64,000 nucleotides of DNA from Sharpea porci (GTDB lineage Bacteria > Bacillota_I > Bacilli_A > Erysipelotrichales > Coprobacillaceae), in NCBI RefSeq assembly GCF_009695655.1, contig NZ_VUNM01000008.1, positions 1 through 64,000 on the forward strand, in the 5' to 3' direction. Made by a program: the position numbers and the translations under genes. Of the stretch, positions 1 through 8,036 are shown in pieces (the first letter of the stretch is position 1; each line of letters begins with the position of its first letter). A model generated the notes under the pieces. It was not told the origin of the DNA. It worked only from the letters and a program-made list of their open reading frames with translations, and did not search any database.

Positions 1-2
1 TG

Positions 3-1226
3 CATAGCGAGACTGCTTCCATAGAGGACTTGAGTACATCATTGCGCGTAATATCTCAGGCAATGTTCACACACTACCACCAGAAAGTCATCATCCTGAT
101 AGATGAATATGACGTCCCTATGCAGGCGGCTTATCAAAATGATTACTATGATGAGATGGTTGGTTTTCTAAGAAGTCTCTTTTCTTCATCTCTCAAGACC
201 AATGATGCACTAGAGAAAGGCATCATGACAGGCTGTCTAAGAATATCCAAAGAAAGCATTTTTACAGGCCTCAATAACTTCTCATCCTACTCAATCCTTG
301 ACAATATCGCCAATGAGTATTTTGGCTTCACCACAGAAGAGGTTGAGCAGCTCTTATCTGACTATCAGTTATCTCAGAGCATGAATGAGGTCAGGGAATG
401 GTATGATGGATACAGGTTTGGAGATCTTGAGATCTATAATCCATGGAGCACCCTAAGCTATGTGAAGTACAGGATAAGGGATGTCTCCTTCAGGCCTGTA
501 TCCTTCTGGGCCAATACGAGCAGCAATAGTATTGTTGTGCAGTATATCCAGAGTGGTGACAGGGGGCTAAGAAACGAGTTTGAGCAGCTCATGAACGGTC
601 AGTCCATCATCAAGGACATCAAGGCGGAGCTGACATACCGTGAGATGGACAACATCAACAATATCTACAGCTTCCTGCTGCTTACAGGCTATCTCAAGGC
701 CATCAATCACCTGGGTGACCACCGCTATGAACTCGTCATCCCAAACAGGGAAGTCTATGAAATCTATAAGCAGTCTTTCATGAGCTACTTCAGGGACTAT
801 GCAAGTGCAAGAAAGAGCACACTCTATCAGGAACTCATTTCAGGAAATGAAGGAAGCGTGAATGAGATACTCAATGACATATTAATGAGAAGCATCAGCT
901 ACTATGACAACCAGGAAAGCTTCTATCATGGATTCCTGGTAGGGCTGCTGAATGATCATGAAGTCGTCTCCAACCGAGAGGCAGGAGAGGGCAGGTTTGA
1001 CTTGTGCATCTTGCCTGATTCGATACTTGGTACTGTAGTCATTATTGAATGCAAGCATTCAAAGGGTATTAGGGATCTTAGAGATGATGCACTTATTGGG
1101 GCAAGACAAATACAAAAGAATCAGTATCTTAAAGAAGCACTTAATGACGGCTATAAGAATGTGATAGGCTATGGTATATCCTTCAATAAGAAACAATGTT
1201 ATGTCGTAAAGACGGATGAACAATGA
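3..1226 (+). CDS. AAA-ATPase-like / PD-(D/E)XK nuclease family protein, 5'-truncated by window edge
   Basis: The reading frame is open to the first bases of the window, so the true start and the Walker A part lie upstream; the TTG at 30 is probably internal. The visible part begins near the Walker B-like motif IDEYD (Asp34-Asp37 counted from base 3) of the AAA-ATPase-like domain. A C-terminal PD-(D/E)XK nuclease-like domain follows, with GRFD (Asp333) and the ECK motif (Glu349, Lys351). Families with this architecture (formerly DUF1703) are abundant and often multicopy in gut Firmicutes and Bacteroidetes; their biological role is not settled. It is monocistronic and ends in a strong terminator. 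Family assignment is firm; function is unknown. Confidence 0.85.
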   Translation, partial: HSETASIEDLSTSLRVISQAMFTHYHQKVIILIDEYDVPMQAAYQNDYYDEMVGFLRSLFSSSLKTNDALEKGIMTGCLRISKESIFTGLNNFSSYSILDNIANEYFGFTTEEVEQLLSDYQLSQSMNEVREWYDGYRFGDLEIYNPWSTLSYVKYRIRDVSFRPVSFWANTSSNSIVVQYIQSGDRGLRNEFEQLMNGQSIIKDIKAELTYREMDNINNIYSFLLLTGYLKAINHLGDHRYELVIPNREVYEIYKQSFMSYFRDYASARKSTLYQELISGNEGSVNEILNDILMRSISYYDNQESFYHGFLVGLLNDHEVVSNREAGEGRFDLCILPDSILGTVVIIECKHSKGIRDLRDDALIGARQIQKNQYLKEALNDGYKNVIGYGISFNKKQCYVVKTDEQ

Positions 1227-1246
1227 GCACTTCGGTGCTCTTTTTA
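1225..1246 (+). terminator. Intrinsic terminator of the AAA/nuclease gene
   Basis: A perfect GAGCAC/GTGCTC stem with a TTCG tetraloop is followed by five T. It overlaps the TGA stop codon. Confidence 0.9.
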
Positions 1247-1450
1247 GCTTTTTCAAAATATATTGATTTATGTGTCGTATTTCAATATAGTCATCTTGTG
1301 GTAGAAATAGATACGATAGAAACACAATGGCTTAAGTGTCATCTATAGCTTGCGCAAGTGACTCTTGACAGTAAAAACATTGGGGCAACGACTGCTTTCT
1401 TGTAGAAAACAGACCTCCATCCTATAGTGAAAGCGCAAGGAGGAAATGAA

Positions 1451-1930
1451 ATGGAATTCAGTGAATCAATAAAACAATTAAGAAAAGACAACAAGCTTAC
1501 CCAGGAACAACTTGCTAGTAAACTTCATGTCACAAGACAAGCAATCTCAAACTGGGAGAACAACAAGAATCTCCCTGACATTGAAATACTTATTGAGATT
1601 GCTACAACATTTCATATCTCCTTGGATCAGTTAATACTTGGAGGTAATGATATGAATAAAATGACTGAAAAATTAATTGAAGATGGTAATACAGGAAGAA
1701 GTGCAAAGATGAATCTTATCGTAACAGTTATTGGTGGATTCTTAATGCTTGGCGGACTTGCCTGTTTCATTATCAAGTCACTATCTGTTGAATACATTGA
1801 TGCACAGGGCATTCTTCACGAGAACTTCTTCTTAATACCAGTTGGGCTTGCATTCTTGGCAACAGGTATATTGGTGATTGTTGTCACCCTTACCGCCTAT
1901 CTCTACAACAAGAAACGCTTATCAAAGTAA
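1451..1930 (+). CDS. Membrane-anchored XRE-family HTH regulator
   Basis: The 159-residue protein has an N-terminal Cro/CI-type helix-turn-helix (residues 4-60; LTQEQLASKL and TRQAISNWE are typical). Two hydrophobic segments follow, about 89-109 and 127-150, and a short basic tail. The HTH-plus-two-TM layout is common in Firmicutes regulators presumed to sense an envelope signal; the ligand and targets are unknown. I chose ATG 1451 because AAGGAGG at 1437-1443 lies 7 nt upstream; an in-frame GTG at 1427 would put that site inside the gene. It stands alone between two terminators. Confidence 0.85.
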   Translation: MEFSESIKQLRKDNKLTQEQLASKLHVTRQAISNWENNKNLPDIEILIEIATTFHISLDQLILGGNDMNKMTEKLIEDGNTGRSAKMNLIVTVIGGFLMLGGLACFIIKSLSVEYIDAQGILHENFFLIPVGLAFLATGILVIVVTLTAYLYNKKRLSK

Positions 1931-1936
1931 AAGAAA

Positions 1937-1971
1937 ACTGTGGGATATACAATATATCTCACAGCTTTTTT
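1937..1971 (+). terminator. Terminator after the XRE gene
   Basis: CTGTG-GATATA pairs with TATATC-CACAG around a short loop, followed by a run of six T. Confidence 0.8.
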
Positions 1972-2040
1972 AAGTATAACTCAATATGGTATTATAGCTT
2001 TTATAAGAAAAAAAGATGCCGAAGCATCTTGAAATTTCCA

Positions 2041-2115
2041 TGGCTGGGGTAGTAGGATTCGAACCTACGAATGGCAGATTCAGAGTCTGCTGCCTTACCG
2101 CTTGGCTATACCCCA
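2041..2115 (-). tRNA. tRNA-Gln(CTG)
   Basis: On the minus strand the acceptor TGGGGTA pairs with TACCCCA, with discriminator G and encoded CCA. The anticodon arm GCAGA-CTCTGAA-TCTGC gives anticodon CTG (codon CAG). The T-arm GGTTCGAATCC is intact. It is 75 nt. Confidence 0.95.
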
Positions 2116-2168
2116 ATCGCAGTGCTTTATTAATATAACGCAGGTTGGGACGTTATGCAAGTAGAAAT

Positions 2169-2197
2169 TTGAAAAGTTCTTCATAATGCATTAAAAT
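2169..2197 (+). promoter_or_regulatory. Sigma-A-type promoter for the flavodoxin-like gene
   Basis: TTGAAA (2169-2174), a 17-bp spacer and TAAAAT (2192-2197), 32 bp before the start codon. Confidence 0.6.
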
Positions 2198-2229
2198 AAG
2201 TCATAATGAATGAGAAATGAGGTTGTTTT

Positions 2230-2676
2230 ATGTCAAGGGTAGGAGTTATTTTTGTATCAGTACATCATGAAAATACATTAAAAATACTTCAAGCTATGAA
2301 AAAAGAGATAGAGATGGATTTGATACCTATTAATTATGTAAAGAGTGCTGATCTTTCACAATATGACTATTTAGGATTTGCATCTGGTATATATTATAAT
2401 AAGTTATCACCTGCTTTACTTAAACAAATACATAAACTAGATTTAAAAGACAAGAAGACATTTATTGTCTATACTTGTGGGAGTCATTATAAGAAATATG
2501 AAGCTGAAGCAGAAGATATGCTTAAAGCGAAAAGTACATATCTTGGAACATTCTATTGTAGGGGATATGATACATTTGGGCCATTGAAGTTTATTGGTGG
2601 TATCGCAAAAAAACATCCTAATATCAAAGATGAAAGATTAGCACAGGCATTTATAAGTGACATTGTCTTACGATAA
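2230..2676 (+). CDS. Flavodoxin-like protein
   Basis: This 148-residue single-domain protein resembles the flavodoxin_5 type. Near the N-terminus VSVHHENTLKI takes the place of the FMN phosphate-binding loop, and the GFASGIYY segment resembles the second conserved loop of the family. Such proteins bind FMN and act as cytosolic electron carriers or reductases; the partner is not indicated. A GAGG sequence at 2219-2222 precedes ATG 2230. It is alone in its transcription unit. The family call is good, the redox role is inferred. Confidence 0.75.
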   Translation: MSRVGVIFVSVHHENTLKILQAMKKEIEMDLIPINYVKSADLSQYDYLGFASGIYYNKLSPALLKQIHKLDLKDKKTFIVYTCGSHYKKYEAEAEDMLKAKSTYLGTFYCRGYDTFGPLKFIGGIAKKHPNIKDERLAQAFISDIVLR

Positions 2677-2782
2677 AACGACAGCATGACATGAATATCA
2701 TAAATGTGGAGATTTGGGTTGAGATAATTCTTAAAAAATGTCACAATAAAGTATATCGAAATAATTTAGGGAGGGGATTATA

Positions 2783-4147
2783 TTGAGTAAATCGAAGCTT
2801 TTTTCATTATTACTTACTGCTACTTTAGTTCTTCCACTTACATATACACAAGTTTCTAGCGTTAAAGCTACTAACTTTTCAGGCAAAGAATCAAAATATT
2901 ATAAATTATGTTCTTCATCAACATTAAGTTCTGGAGATAAGAAAACATGTAAAGAATTCAATAGTTATTTAAAAGATCAATCATCGAATCTTAAAGATCA
3001 GATTGCGGATGCAAAGAAAGCTATTGAAGATACACAAAAGAGTGTTGATGATATCGTTAAGTCATTAGATTCTATTAATACTCAGATTGCTGATAACACT
3101 AATAAAATTAATTATGTATCAACAGCAATCACAAATACACAAAATGAAATCGATATAAAGAAAGAAGAATTAAAAGCAAGATTATATTCTGTACAGAGTC
3201 AATTAAATACAAATATGTATGCTGATTACTTATTAGGGGCATCTTCTTTTGGAGAATTCTTCTCTAGAGCTGCAACTCTAGGTGATCTCACAAGTTATGA
3301 AAATGACTTAGTAAATGAAATTCATGCAAAAGAAGAAGAACTTAAAGCAGAACAAGCAACACTTAATTCTGCCAAAGAAGCATTAGCTGTACAAAAACAA
3401 GCAGCTACAAAACAACAAGCAGAATTAGTAGCTAAAGTAACAGGACAAAAAGCTGCATTAGATGCCACACAACAACAATTAAATCAAAATACAGATAGTA
3501 TTGAAGTTATTGCCAAGAACATGGCAGATATCGAAAAAGCTGATAAATTAGCAGAAGTCAAGGGTGTTACACAAGCTGTTGAAGACCATCCAGCTCAACA
3601 ACAACAACCAGCAGCGCAGCAGCCTGCTTCAAAACCAGCTCAGTCAAATACAACTTCAAATTCTAATTCTAATAAGAATACAAATACTAATAACCAATCA
3701 TCATCAAATAATGCTGCTGCACCAGCACCTACACCTGCTCCTAGTCAGCCTGCTACATCAGGCAATCAGTCAAAAGGTATGGCAATTGCGAATACCGCAT
3801 TAAGTAAACAAGGATCAAATTATGTATGGGGTGCTTCTGGACCTAATACATTTGACTGTTCAGGTTTAGTATGGTGGGCACATAAGCAGAATGGTGTTAA
3901 CTTTGGTCGTTGTTCGACAAAAGTACTTGTCGGTATGGGTCAATCCGTAGCTCGTGGTAATCTACAGGCTGGTGACATTATTCTCTTTAGTAGTAACGGA
4001 AAGGCAAGTGGCGTTCACCACGTTGGTATCTATGTTGGTGGTGGTAGAATGGTCCATGCACCTAGAACTGGTGAAACAGTTAAGGTTGTCAATATCACAA
4101 GCGGCTACTACAACAACCAGTACTACACGGCAAGAAGACTTTATTAA
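2783..4147 (+). CDS. Secreted coiled-coil NlpC/P60 peptidoglycan hydrolase
   Basis: A 454-residue exported cell-wall hydrolase. It has a signal peptide (about 1-30), a long PcsB-like coiled coil (about 50-260), a Gln/Pro/Ser/Asn-rich linker (about 268-330) and a C-terminal NlpC/P60 domain. Catalytic residues are visible: Cys359 in FDCSGLV, His413 before VGIY and His425 in VHAPR. Family members cut D-glutamyl-meso-diaminopimelate (or equivalent) bonds during cell separation, and the coiled coil probably mediates regulation by FtsEX-like partners. The start is TTG 2783, chosen because AGGGAGGGG (2768-2776) is directly upstream. The transcript ends in a terminator. Confidence 0.9.
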   Translation: MSKSKLFSLLLTATLVLPLTYTQVSSVKATNFSGKESKYYKLCSSSTLSSGDKKTCKEFNSYLKDQSSNLKDQIADAKKAIEDTQKSVDDIVKSLDSINTQIADNTNKINYVSTAITNTQNEIDIKKEELKARLYSVQSQLNTNMYADYLLGASSFGEFFSRAATLGDLTSYENDLVNEIHAKEEELKAEQATLNSAKEALAVQKQAATKQQAELVAKVTGQKAALDATQQQLNQNTDSIEVIAKNMADIEKADKLAEVKGVTQAVEDHPAQQQQPAAQQPASKPAQSNTTSNSNSNKNTNTNNQSSSNNAAAPAPTPAPSQPATSGNQSKGMAIANTALSKQGSNYVWGASGPNTFDCSGLVWWAHKQNGVNFGRCSTKVLVGMGQSVARGNLQAGDIILFSSNGKASGVHHVGIYVGGGRMVHAPRTGETVKVVNITSGYYNNQYYTARRLY

Positions 4148-4157
4148 TGAATACTAA

Positions 4158-4187
4158 GGCATAAGTTCTCACTTATGTCTTTTTTTA
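4158..4187 (+). terminator. Terminator after the NlpC/P60 gene
   Basis: GGCATAAGT pairs with ACTTATGTC (one G-T wobble) around TCTC, then seven T. Confidence 0.9.
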
Positions 4188-4191
4188 TGTC

Positions 4192-4235
4192 TTGATAATA
4201 AAGTGTTATATGACTATAAAAGTTACCAATGGTAA
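4192..4235 (+). promoter_or_regulatory. Promoter with overlapping MarR-type operator
   Basis: TTGATA (4192-4197), a 17-bp spacer and TATAAA (4215-4220). Immediately downstream is the perfect dyad TTACCA-A-TGGTAA (4223-4235), which would cover the transcription start. The placement suits autorepression by the MarR protein encoded next. Confidence 0.75.
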
Positions 4236-4251
4236 TTAAATAGGAGGAACA

Positions 4252-4704
4252 ATGAATAGTACAAAGACAAAAGCATTACTTGATAGCTTCTATATGGCAA
4301 GAAGAATACTTGATTTATTGCCAGAGTTACCTGAAGGGGTATTACCTTCTTATATACGTTATTTAGAAGCAATTATTAAACTCAAAGAAAACCAAAACAA
4401 TGTGAAAATTTCTGAATTAAGTTCGGCTTTGAATTTACCAAGGCCAGGTGTGACACGTACTGTGAATAGTATGGTTGATAAGGGTTATTTGAAGAAGGAT
4501 ATATCATTAGATGATGGTCGTGTTGTATATATTTCTTTGACACAATCTGGTTATGATCTTTTTGAGAAATTTAATAAGATTTATTTTGAAGATCTATCGA
4601 AAGACCTCAATAAGATTTCTTTAGAAGATGCGGATATTACTGTTGAGACCATTACAAAGTTTTATCAAGTTATGTGGGAAAGGAGACAAGGTCATCATGA
4701 GTAG
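4252..4704 (+). CDS. MarR-family transcriptional regulator
   Basis: A 150-residue winged-helix protein with the MarR layout: ISELSSALNLPRPGVTRTVNSMVDKGYL is the recognition region and DDGRVVYISLT the wing. It starts at ATG 4252 after TAGGAGG. It overlaps the downstream MATE pump gene by 8 bp, so the two are translationally coupled. The dyad over its promoter suggests it represses its own operon and is released by a small-molecule substrate of the pump, as for many MarR-efflux pairs. The ligand is unknown. Confidence 0.88.
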   Translation: MNSTKTKALLDSFYMARRILDLLPELPEGVLPSYIRYLEAIIKLKENQNNVKISELSSALNLPRPGVTRTVNSMVDKGYLKKDISLDDGRVVYISLTQSGYDLFEKFNKIYFEDLSKDLNKISLEDADITVETITKFYQVMWERRQGHHE

Positions 4705-6037
4705 TAGTGCAGCTGATTTCACGCAAGGAAGTATAGTGAAGAAGTTATCTCTCTTTATGATGCCTATATTAGGGGCATTGGTATTACAAGCAGCCTATGG
4801 AGCCGTTGATTTAGTCGTTGTAGGACGTTTTGGGACGACAGCTGGGTTGTCTGCTGTTTCAACAGGTAGTCAGGTGCTCAATTTAGTAACGTTTGTCATT
4901 ACACAATTATCAATTGGTATGACAGTACTTATTGCCCGCTATCTTGGTGAGAGAAAGGTGAAAGAGATTGGACCAACGATTGGTGGTTCGACAATAATCT
5001 TTACACTTATCTCAATAATCTTGTTTATGATCATGTTCTTCTTCTCATTACCAATCTCAGGACTTATGCAAGCACCCCAACAAGCCATTACCCAGACAAG
5101 TGCTTATGTGCGTATATGTGGTTCTGGTATATTCTTTATTGTTTTCTATAATCTCTTATCAGCCATCTTTAGAGGATTAGGGGATAGCCGTTCACCATTG
5201 CTATTTGTGGGGGTGGCTTGTATTGTAAATATATTTGGTGATTTGTTTTTGGTGGCAGGGATGCATATGGACGCTGCAGGTGCCGCACTTGCGACAGTCT
5301 TTGCCCAAGGCATAAGTGTATTATTTGCCCTTGTCTTGTTGGTGAAAAGAAAGAGAGAGTTCACAATCACTAAGTCAGATTTCACAATCAATAGTCAAAG
5401 CTTAAGAGCATTCAAAATAGGTGTTCCTCTTGCCTTACAAGAAAGCTTAACCCAGATCTCTTTCTTAGCACTTTGTGCTTTTGTGAATAGATTAGGCTTA
5501 GAGGCATCATCAGGATATGGTGTTGCTTGTAAGATTGTTAATTTCACAATGTTAGTGCCAAGTTCATTAATGCAGTCGATGGCATCATTTGTTGCCCAGA
5601 ATGTCGGTGCAGGAAATGAAAAACGTGCTAAGCAGGCAATGATAACAGGTATGGGTATTGGTTTAGCGATTGGTATTATTGTATTCCTCTTTGTATTCTT
5701 CAAAGGCAATCTTCTTACAAGTATCTTCACAAACCAAAAAGCCGTTATCCAACAAGGCTATAAGTATCTTAAAGGCTTCGCATTTGAAACAGTTGTAACA
5801 GCAGTACTGTTTAGTATGGTTGGATATTTTAACGGACATGATCAAACATTATGGGTTATGATACAAGGATTAATACAAACCTTACTCGTACGTCTTCCTC
5901 TTGCTTACTTTATGTCCATCCAGCCCCATGCAAGCCTCACTTATATTGGCTTAGCTGCTCCCGTCGCAACAACATGTGGCATTATCTTAAATGTCGGTTT
6001 CTATATCTATCTCAAAAAACATACGATGCAAGCATAG
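4697..6037 (+). CDS. MATE-family efflux transporter
   Basis: A 446-residue polytopic membrane protein with about 12 predicted TM helices. It carries MATE signatures in both halves, such as PILGALVLQAAYGAVDLVVVGR near the N-terminus and a second repeat from about residue 235. MATE proteins exchange Na+ or H+ for cationic drugs or metabolites. I start it at ATG 4697, inside the end of the MarR gene, because AGGAGA (4681-4686) sits upstream; a longer in-frame start at 4628 would be buried in marR. Regulation is probably through the MarR operator at 4223. Confidence 0.9.
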   Translation: MSSSAADFTQGSIVKKLSLFMMPILGALVLQAAYGAVDLVVVGRFGTTAGLSAVSTGSQVLNLVTFVITQLSIGMTVLIARYLGERKVKEIGPTIGGSTIIFTLISIILFMIMFFFSLPISGLMQAPQQAITQTSAYVRICGSGIFFIVFYNLLSAIFRGLGDSRSPLLFVGVACIVNIFGDLFLVAGMHMDAAGAALATVFAQGISVLFALVLLVKRKREFTITKSDFTINSQSLRAFKIGVPLALQESLTQISFLALCAFVNRLGLEASSGYGVACKIVNFTMLVPSSLMQSMASFVAQNVGAGNEKRAKQAMITGMGIGLAIGIIVFLFVFFKGNLLTSIFTNQKAVIQQGYKYLKGFAFETVVTAVLFSMVGYFNGHDQTLWVMIQGLIQTLLVRLPLAYFMSIQPHASLTYIGLAAPVATTCGIILNVGFYIYLKKHTMQA

Positions 6038-6057
6038 GCATAAGCTTATGCTTTTTT
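6038..6057 (+). terminator. Terminator after the MATE gene
   Basis: The perfect palindrome GCATAAGCTTATGC is followed by six T, directly after the TAG stop. Confidence 0.9.
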
Positions 6058-6149
6058 GTGATATGAAAGTAAAATAGATGTGTGTATCACTTTTATTTGA
6101 CAACTTTAATAAATAAATGAGGAAATATGCGTAAATTAGGTGATTTTTC

Positions 6150-6178
6150 TTTTCAAATTATGAAAATACTACTATAAT
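6150..6178 (+). promoter_or_regulatory. Promoter of the candidate large non-coding RNA
   Basis: TTTTCA (6150-6155), a 17-bp spacer and a perfect TATAAT (6173-6178). No start codon or ORF of meaningful length follows for more than 800 bp, so the transcript starting near 6185 would be non-coding. Confidence 0.6.
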
Positions 6179-6183
6179 GTAGT

Positions 6184-6942
6184 TATAGAGGCAGGCAATA
6201 AGAGAATGTCTTCATTACACCAATACATTCTTATAACCACAAGTCTCTATATCATCTCATGTACAATCATTCTTACAAGGAGGGTTAAACAAAAATCACG
6301 GTAAAAGGCATAAAAACACAAATAAAGATGATATATAAAAGCCCATCATTCTCTTACTTGTTGTAATCCCCAAATAGACAAGTATTCCTATAAATAATAG
6401 AGAATGCATATATCATATAAACAAATGACAGCGCTTACCTAATTCAAACAGTTCTCATGTTGATTTCAGATACTGTTTATCAATGTCCATAATAGAAGAT
6501 GGAATCTGTAATAGTCTATTTGTGTTTTCTTTGTATTACATCTTGTCATATTGTAATACTGATATGTCCTTATTCACGAAACAAAGACGCCTCATAAAGT
6601 CAGAATATCCCTTAAGGATACCCCACTTCATAGTATAAAGACCTGATGTACTATAATGAAAATGTGCTTTGTCATTGGGAATGCCAAAGCAGTCATCCCA
6701 CTACCTGCTTTGACATGACAAGGTATGATTGTTGTCGAATATCATGATTTGTAGTATATATCCATTATAGATAACATAAAGGTCTTCCAACACTTGGAAG
6801 AATATTGACAAAGATGAGTATATTGTTGTTGATCAAAGATAAAGCATTCCTCCCCAATAATGTTATTATTGGTAGTTTCTTAGTAGGCTACATGGTGAAC
6901 AATGATATGTGGTATTAGGTCGAGCATTTGTTCGGCCTTTTT
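6184..6942 (+). ncRNA. Candidate large (about 760 nt) structured non-coding RNA
   Basis: No convincing coding frame exists on either strand from 6058 to 7000. A consensus -10 element lies just upstream and an intrinsic terminator closes the region. Perfect helices include: 6199-6208 with 6347-6356 (10 bp, long range); 6446-6452 with 6472-6478; 6533-6539 with 6553-6559; TCTTCCAA/TTGGAAGA at 6783-6801 (8 bp, 3-nt loop); CCAATAAT/ATTATTGG at 6854-6872 (8 bp, 3-nt loop); and 6888-6893 with 6907-6912. A possible pseudoknot lies at 6669-6721. Size and hairpin density recall the ornate large bacterial RNAs (ROOL, GOLLD, OLE), but I cannot match any of them by eye. Strand follows the promoter and terminator. 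Confidence 0.6.
6917..6942 (+). terminator. Terminator of the candidate non-coding RNA
   Basis: GGTCGA (6918-6923) pairs with TCGGCC (6932-6937), including one wobble, and is followed by five T. There is no upstream gene for it other than the non-coding transcript. Confidence 0.75.
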
Positions 6943-7000
6943 GCATGTGACTTGTTTTTCGTCAAATAAATGTATATCATAGTGGCAATAGAGGAAACGC

Positions 7001-7969
7001 ATGATGAAAAAAATAGTAATATACTGTATGACATTGGCGTTGTTAGTGGGCTGTAGTCATAAGACTGCAGAGACAAAAAAGCCAAAAGAAACATCTATAC
7101 AGTTAAAGACATATACATATCAAACATCATCAATAGTTGGAGATAACCAGCCTTATCGCTTTATTGAAGTTGTAAGAGATGTAAAGAGTAATAATAAAAA
7201 TGTAGAAGTTAAAAAGACAAGTTCGACAGACTATAGCTTAATAGCGAAAAAAGTAGGCAAAAGTACTATTCAGTTTATTTTCAATAAAAGCATCTACAAA
7301 GTGACAATGCAGATTTATGACAAGGATAATCAAGCTTTGTTTTCAAAGATGCCTGCTCAGTTACAGGAGTATGGTAATAAATATCCTGAAGTGAGAGCAT
7401 TTGTCTTAGGCTATTTACCACAAAAGCATAATGATACTTCAACACCGGATATTTCCTGGGAGATTGATGCTTATTTAAAATATCATCAAGTGCCTTATTT
7501 CTATCAATATGATGAGCGTTGGGGTTATCGTGAATATGGACAGAATTATATGGCCATTAGTGGTTGTGGGCCTACTGCTATGAGTATGGTTTATACCTAT
7601 CTTACACAAAAGACGGATATGAATCCTTTAACCATGGCTGATTGGGCTAATAAAGAAGGCTATTATAAACTTGGTTATGGGACCAACTATAACTTCTTTA
7701 CACAGGGAGCTGCTAAGTTAGGGCTTAAGTGTGAACTTATTCAAAATAATGCGAAGGGCTTGGATGAAGCTTTACAGGCGAATAGACTTGTGGTGATGAA
7801 TGTTAAGGAGGGTGATTTTACCAAGAGTGGGCATTATATTCTCATTGTAGGTAAGCAGGATGGTAAGCTGGTTATTCATGATCCTAATAGTCGCCTTCAT
7901 TCACATCAGTTATGGGATGAGAATAGAGTCATCGCTCAAAATAAACAGATGTTTGCCTATTATCTATAG
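7001..7969 (+). CDS. Lipoprotein with C39-like cysteine peptidase domain
   Basis: A 322-residue surface lipoprotein. The lipobox LLVGC puts the lipidated Cys at position 18. Residues about 45-110 look like a small beta-rich Ig-like (BIG-type) domain. The C-terminal half is a Peptidase_C39_2 domain with the probable triad Cys189 (SGCGPTAMS), His278 (SGHYILI) and Asp294 (IHDPNS). Such proteins are presumed extracellular thiol peptidases or hydrolases; the substrate is unknown. The RBS GAGGA at 6991-6995 serves ATG 7001 or the adjacent ATG 7004; spacing slightly favours 7004. Monocistronic. Confidence 0.82.
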   Translation: MMKKIVIYCMTLALLVGCSHKTAETKKPKETSIQLKTYTYQTSSIVGDNQPYRFIEVVRDVKSNNKNVEVKKTSSTDYSLIAKKVGKSTIQFIFNKSIYKVTMQIYDKDNQALFSKMPAQLQEYGNKYPEVRAFVLGYLPQKHNDTSTPDISWEIDAYLKYHQVPYFYQYDERWGYREYGQNYMAISGCGPTAMSMVYTYLTQKTDMNPLTMADWANKEGYYKLGYGTNYNFFTQGAAKLGLKCELIQNNAKGLDEALQANRLVVMNVKEGDFTKSGHYILIVGKQDGKLVIHDPNSRLHSHQLWDENRVIAQNKQMFAYYL

Positions 7970-7998
7970 ACACGGAGATGATCTCTGTGTCTATTTTT
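7968..7998 (+). terminator. Terminator after the C39-like lipoprotein
   Basis: AGACACGGAG pairs with CTCTGTGTCT with one wobble, followed by ATTTTT. Confidence 0.85.
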
Positions 7999-8036
7999 AT
8001 GATGTTTGTGGTATGATGAATGGGAGGTGAAATGTG

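Noticed and set aside
48-1226. AAA/nuclease-like gene as a restriction enzyme
   Set aside because: The family is widespread and multicopy without linked methylases; no modification gene is nearby and the 5' part is cut off.
6184-6942. Region as tmRNA, RNase P RNA, 6S RNA or SRP RNA
   Set aside because: It is too long for 6S, SRP or tmRNA, and I saw neither a tRNA-like acceptor end with CCA nor the conserved RNase P core.
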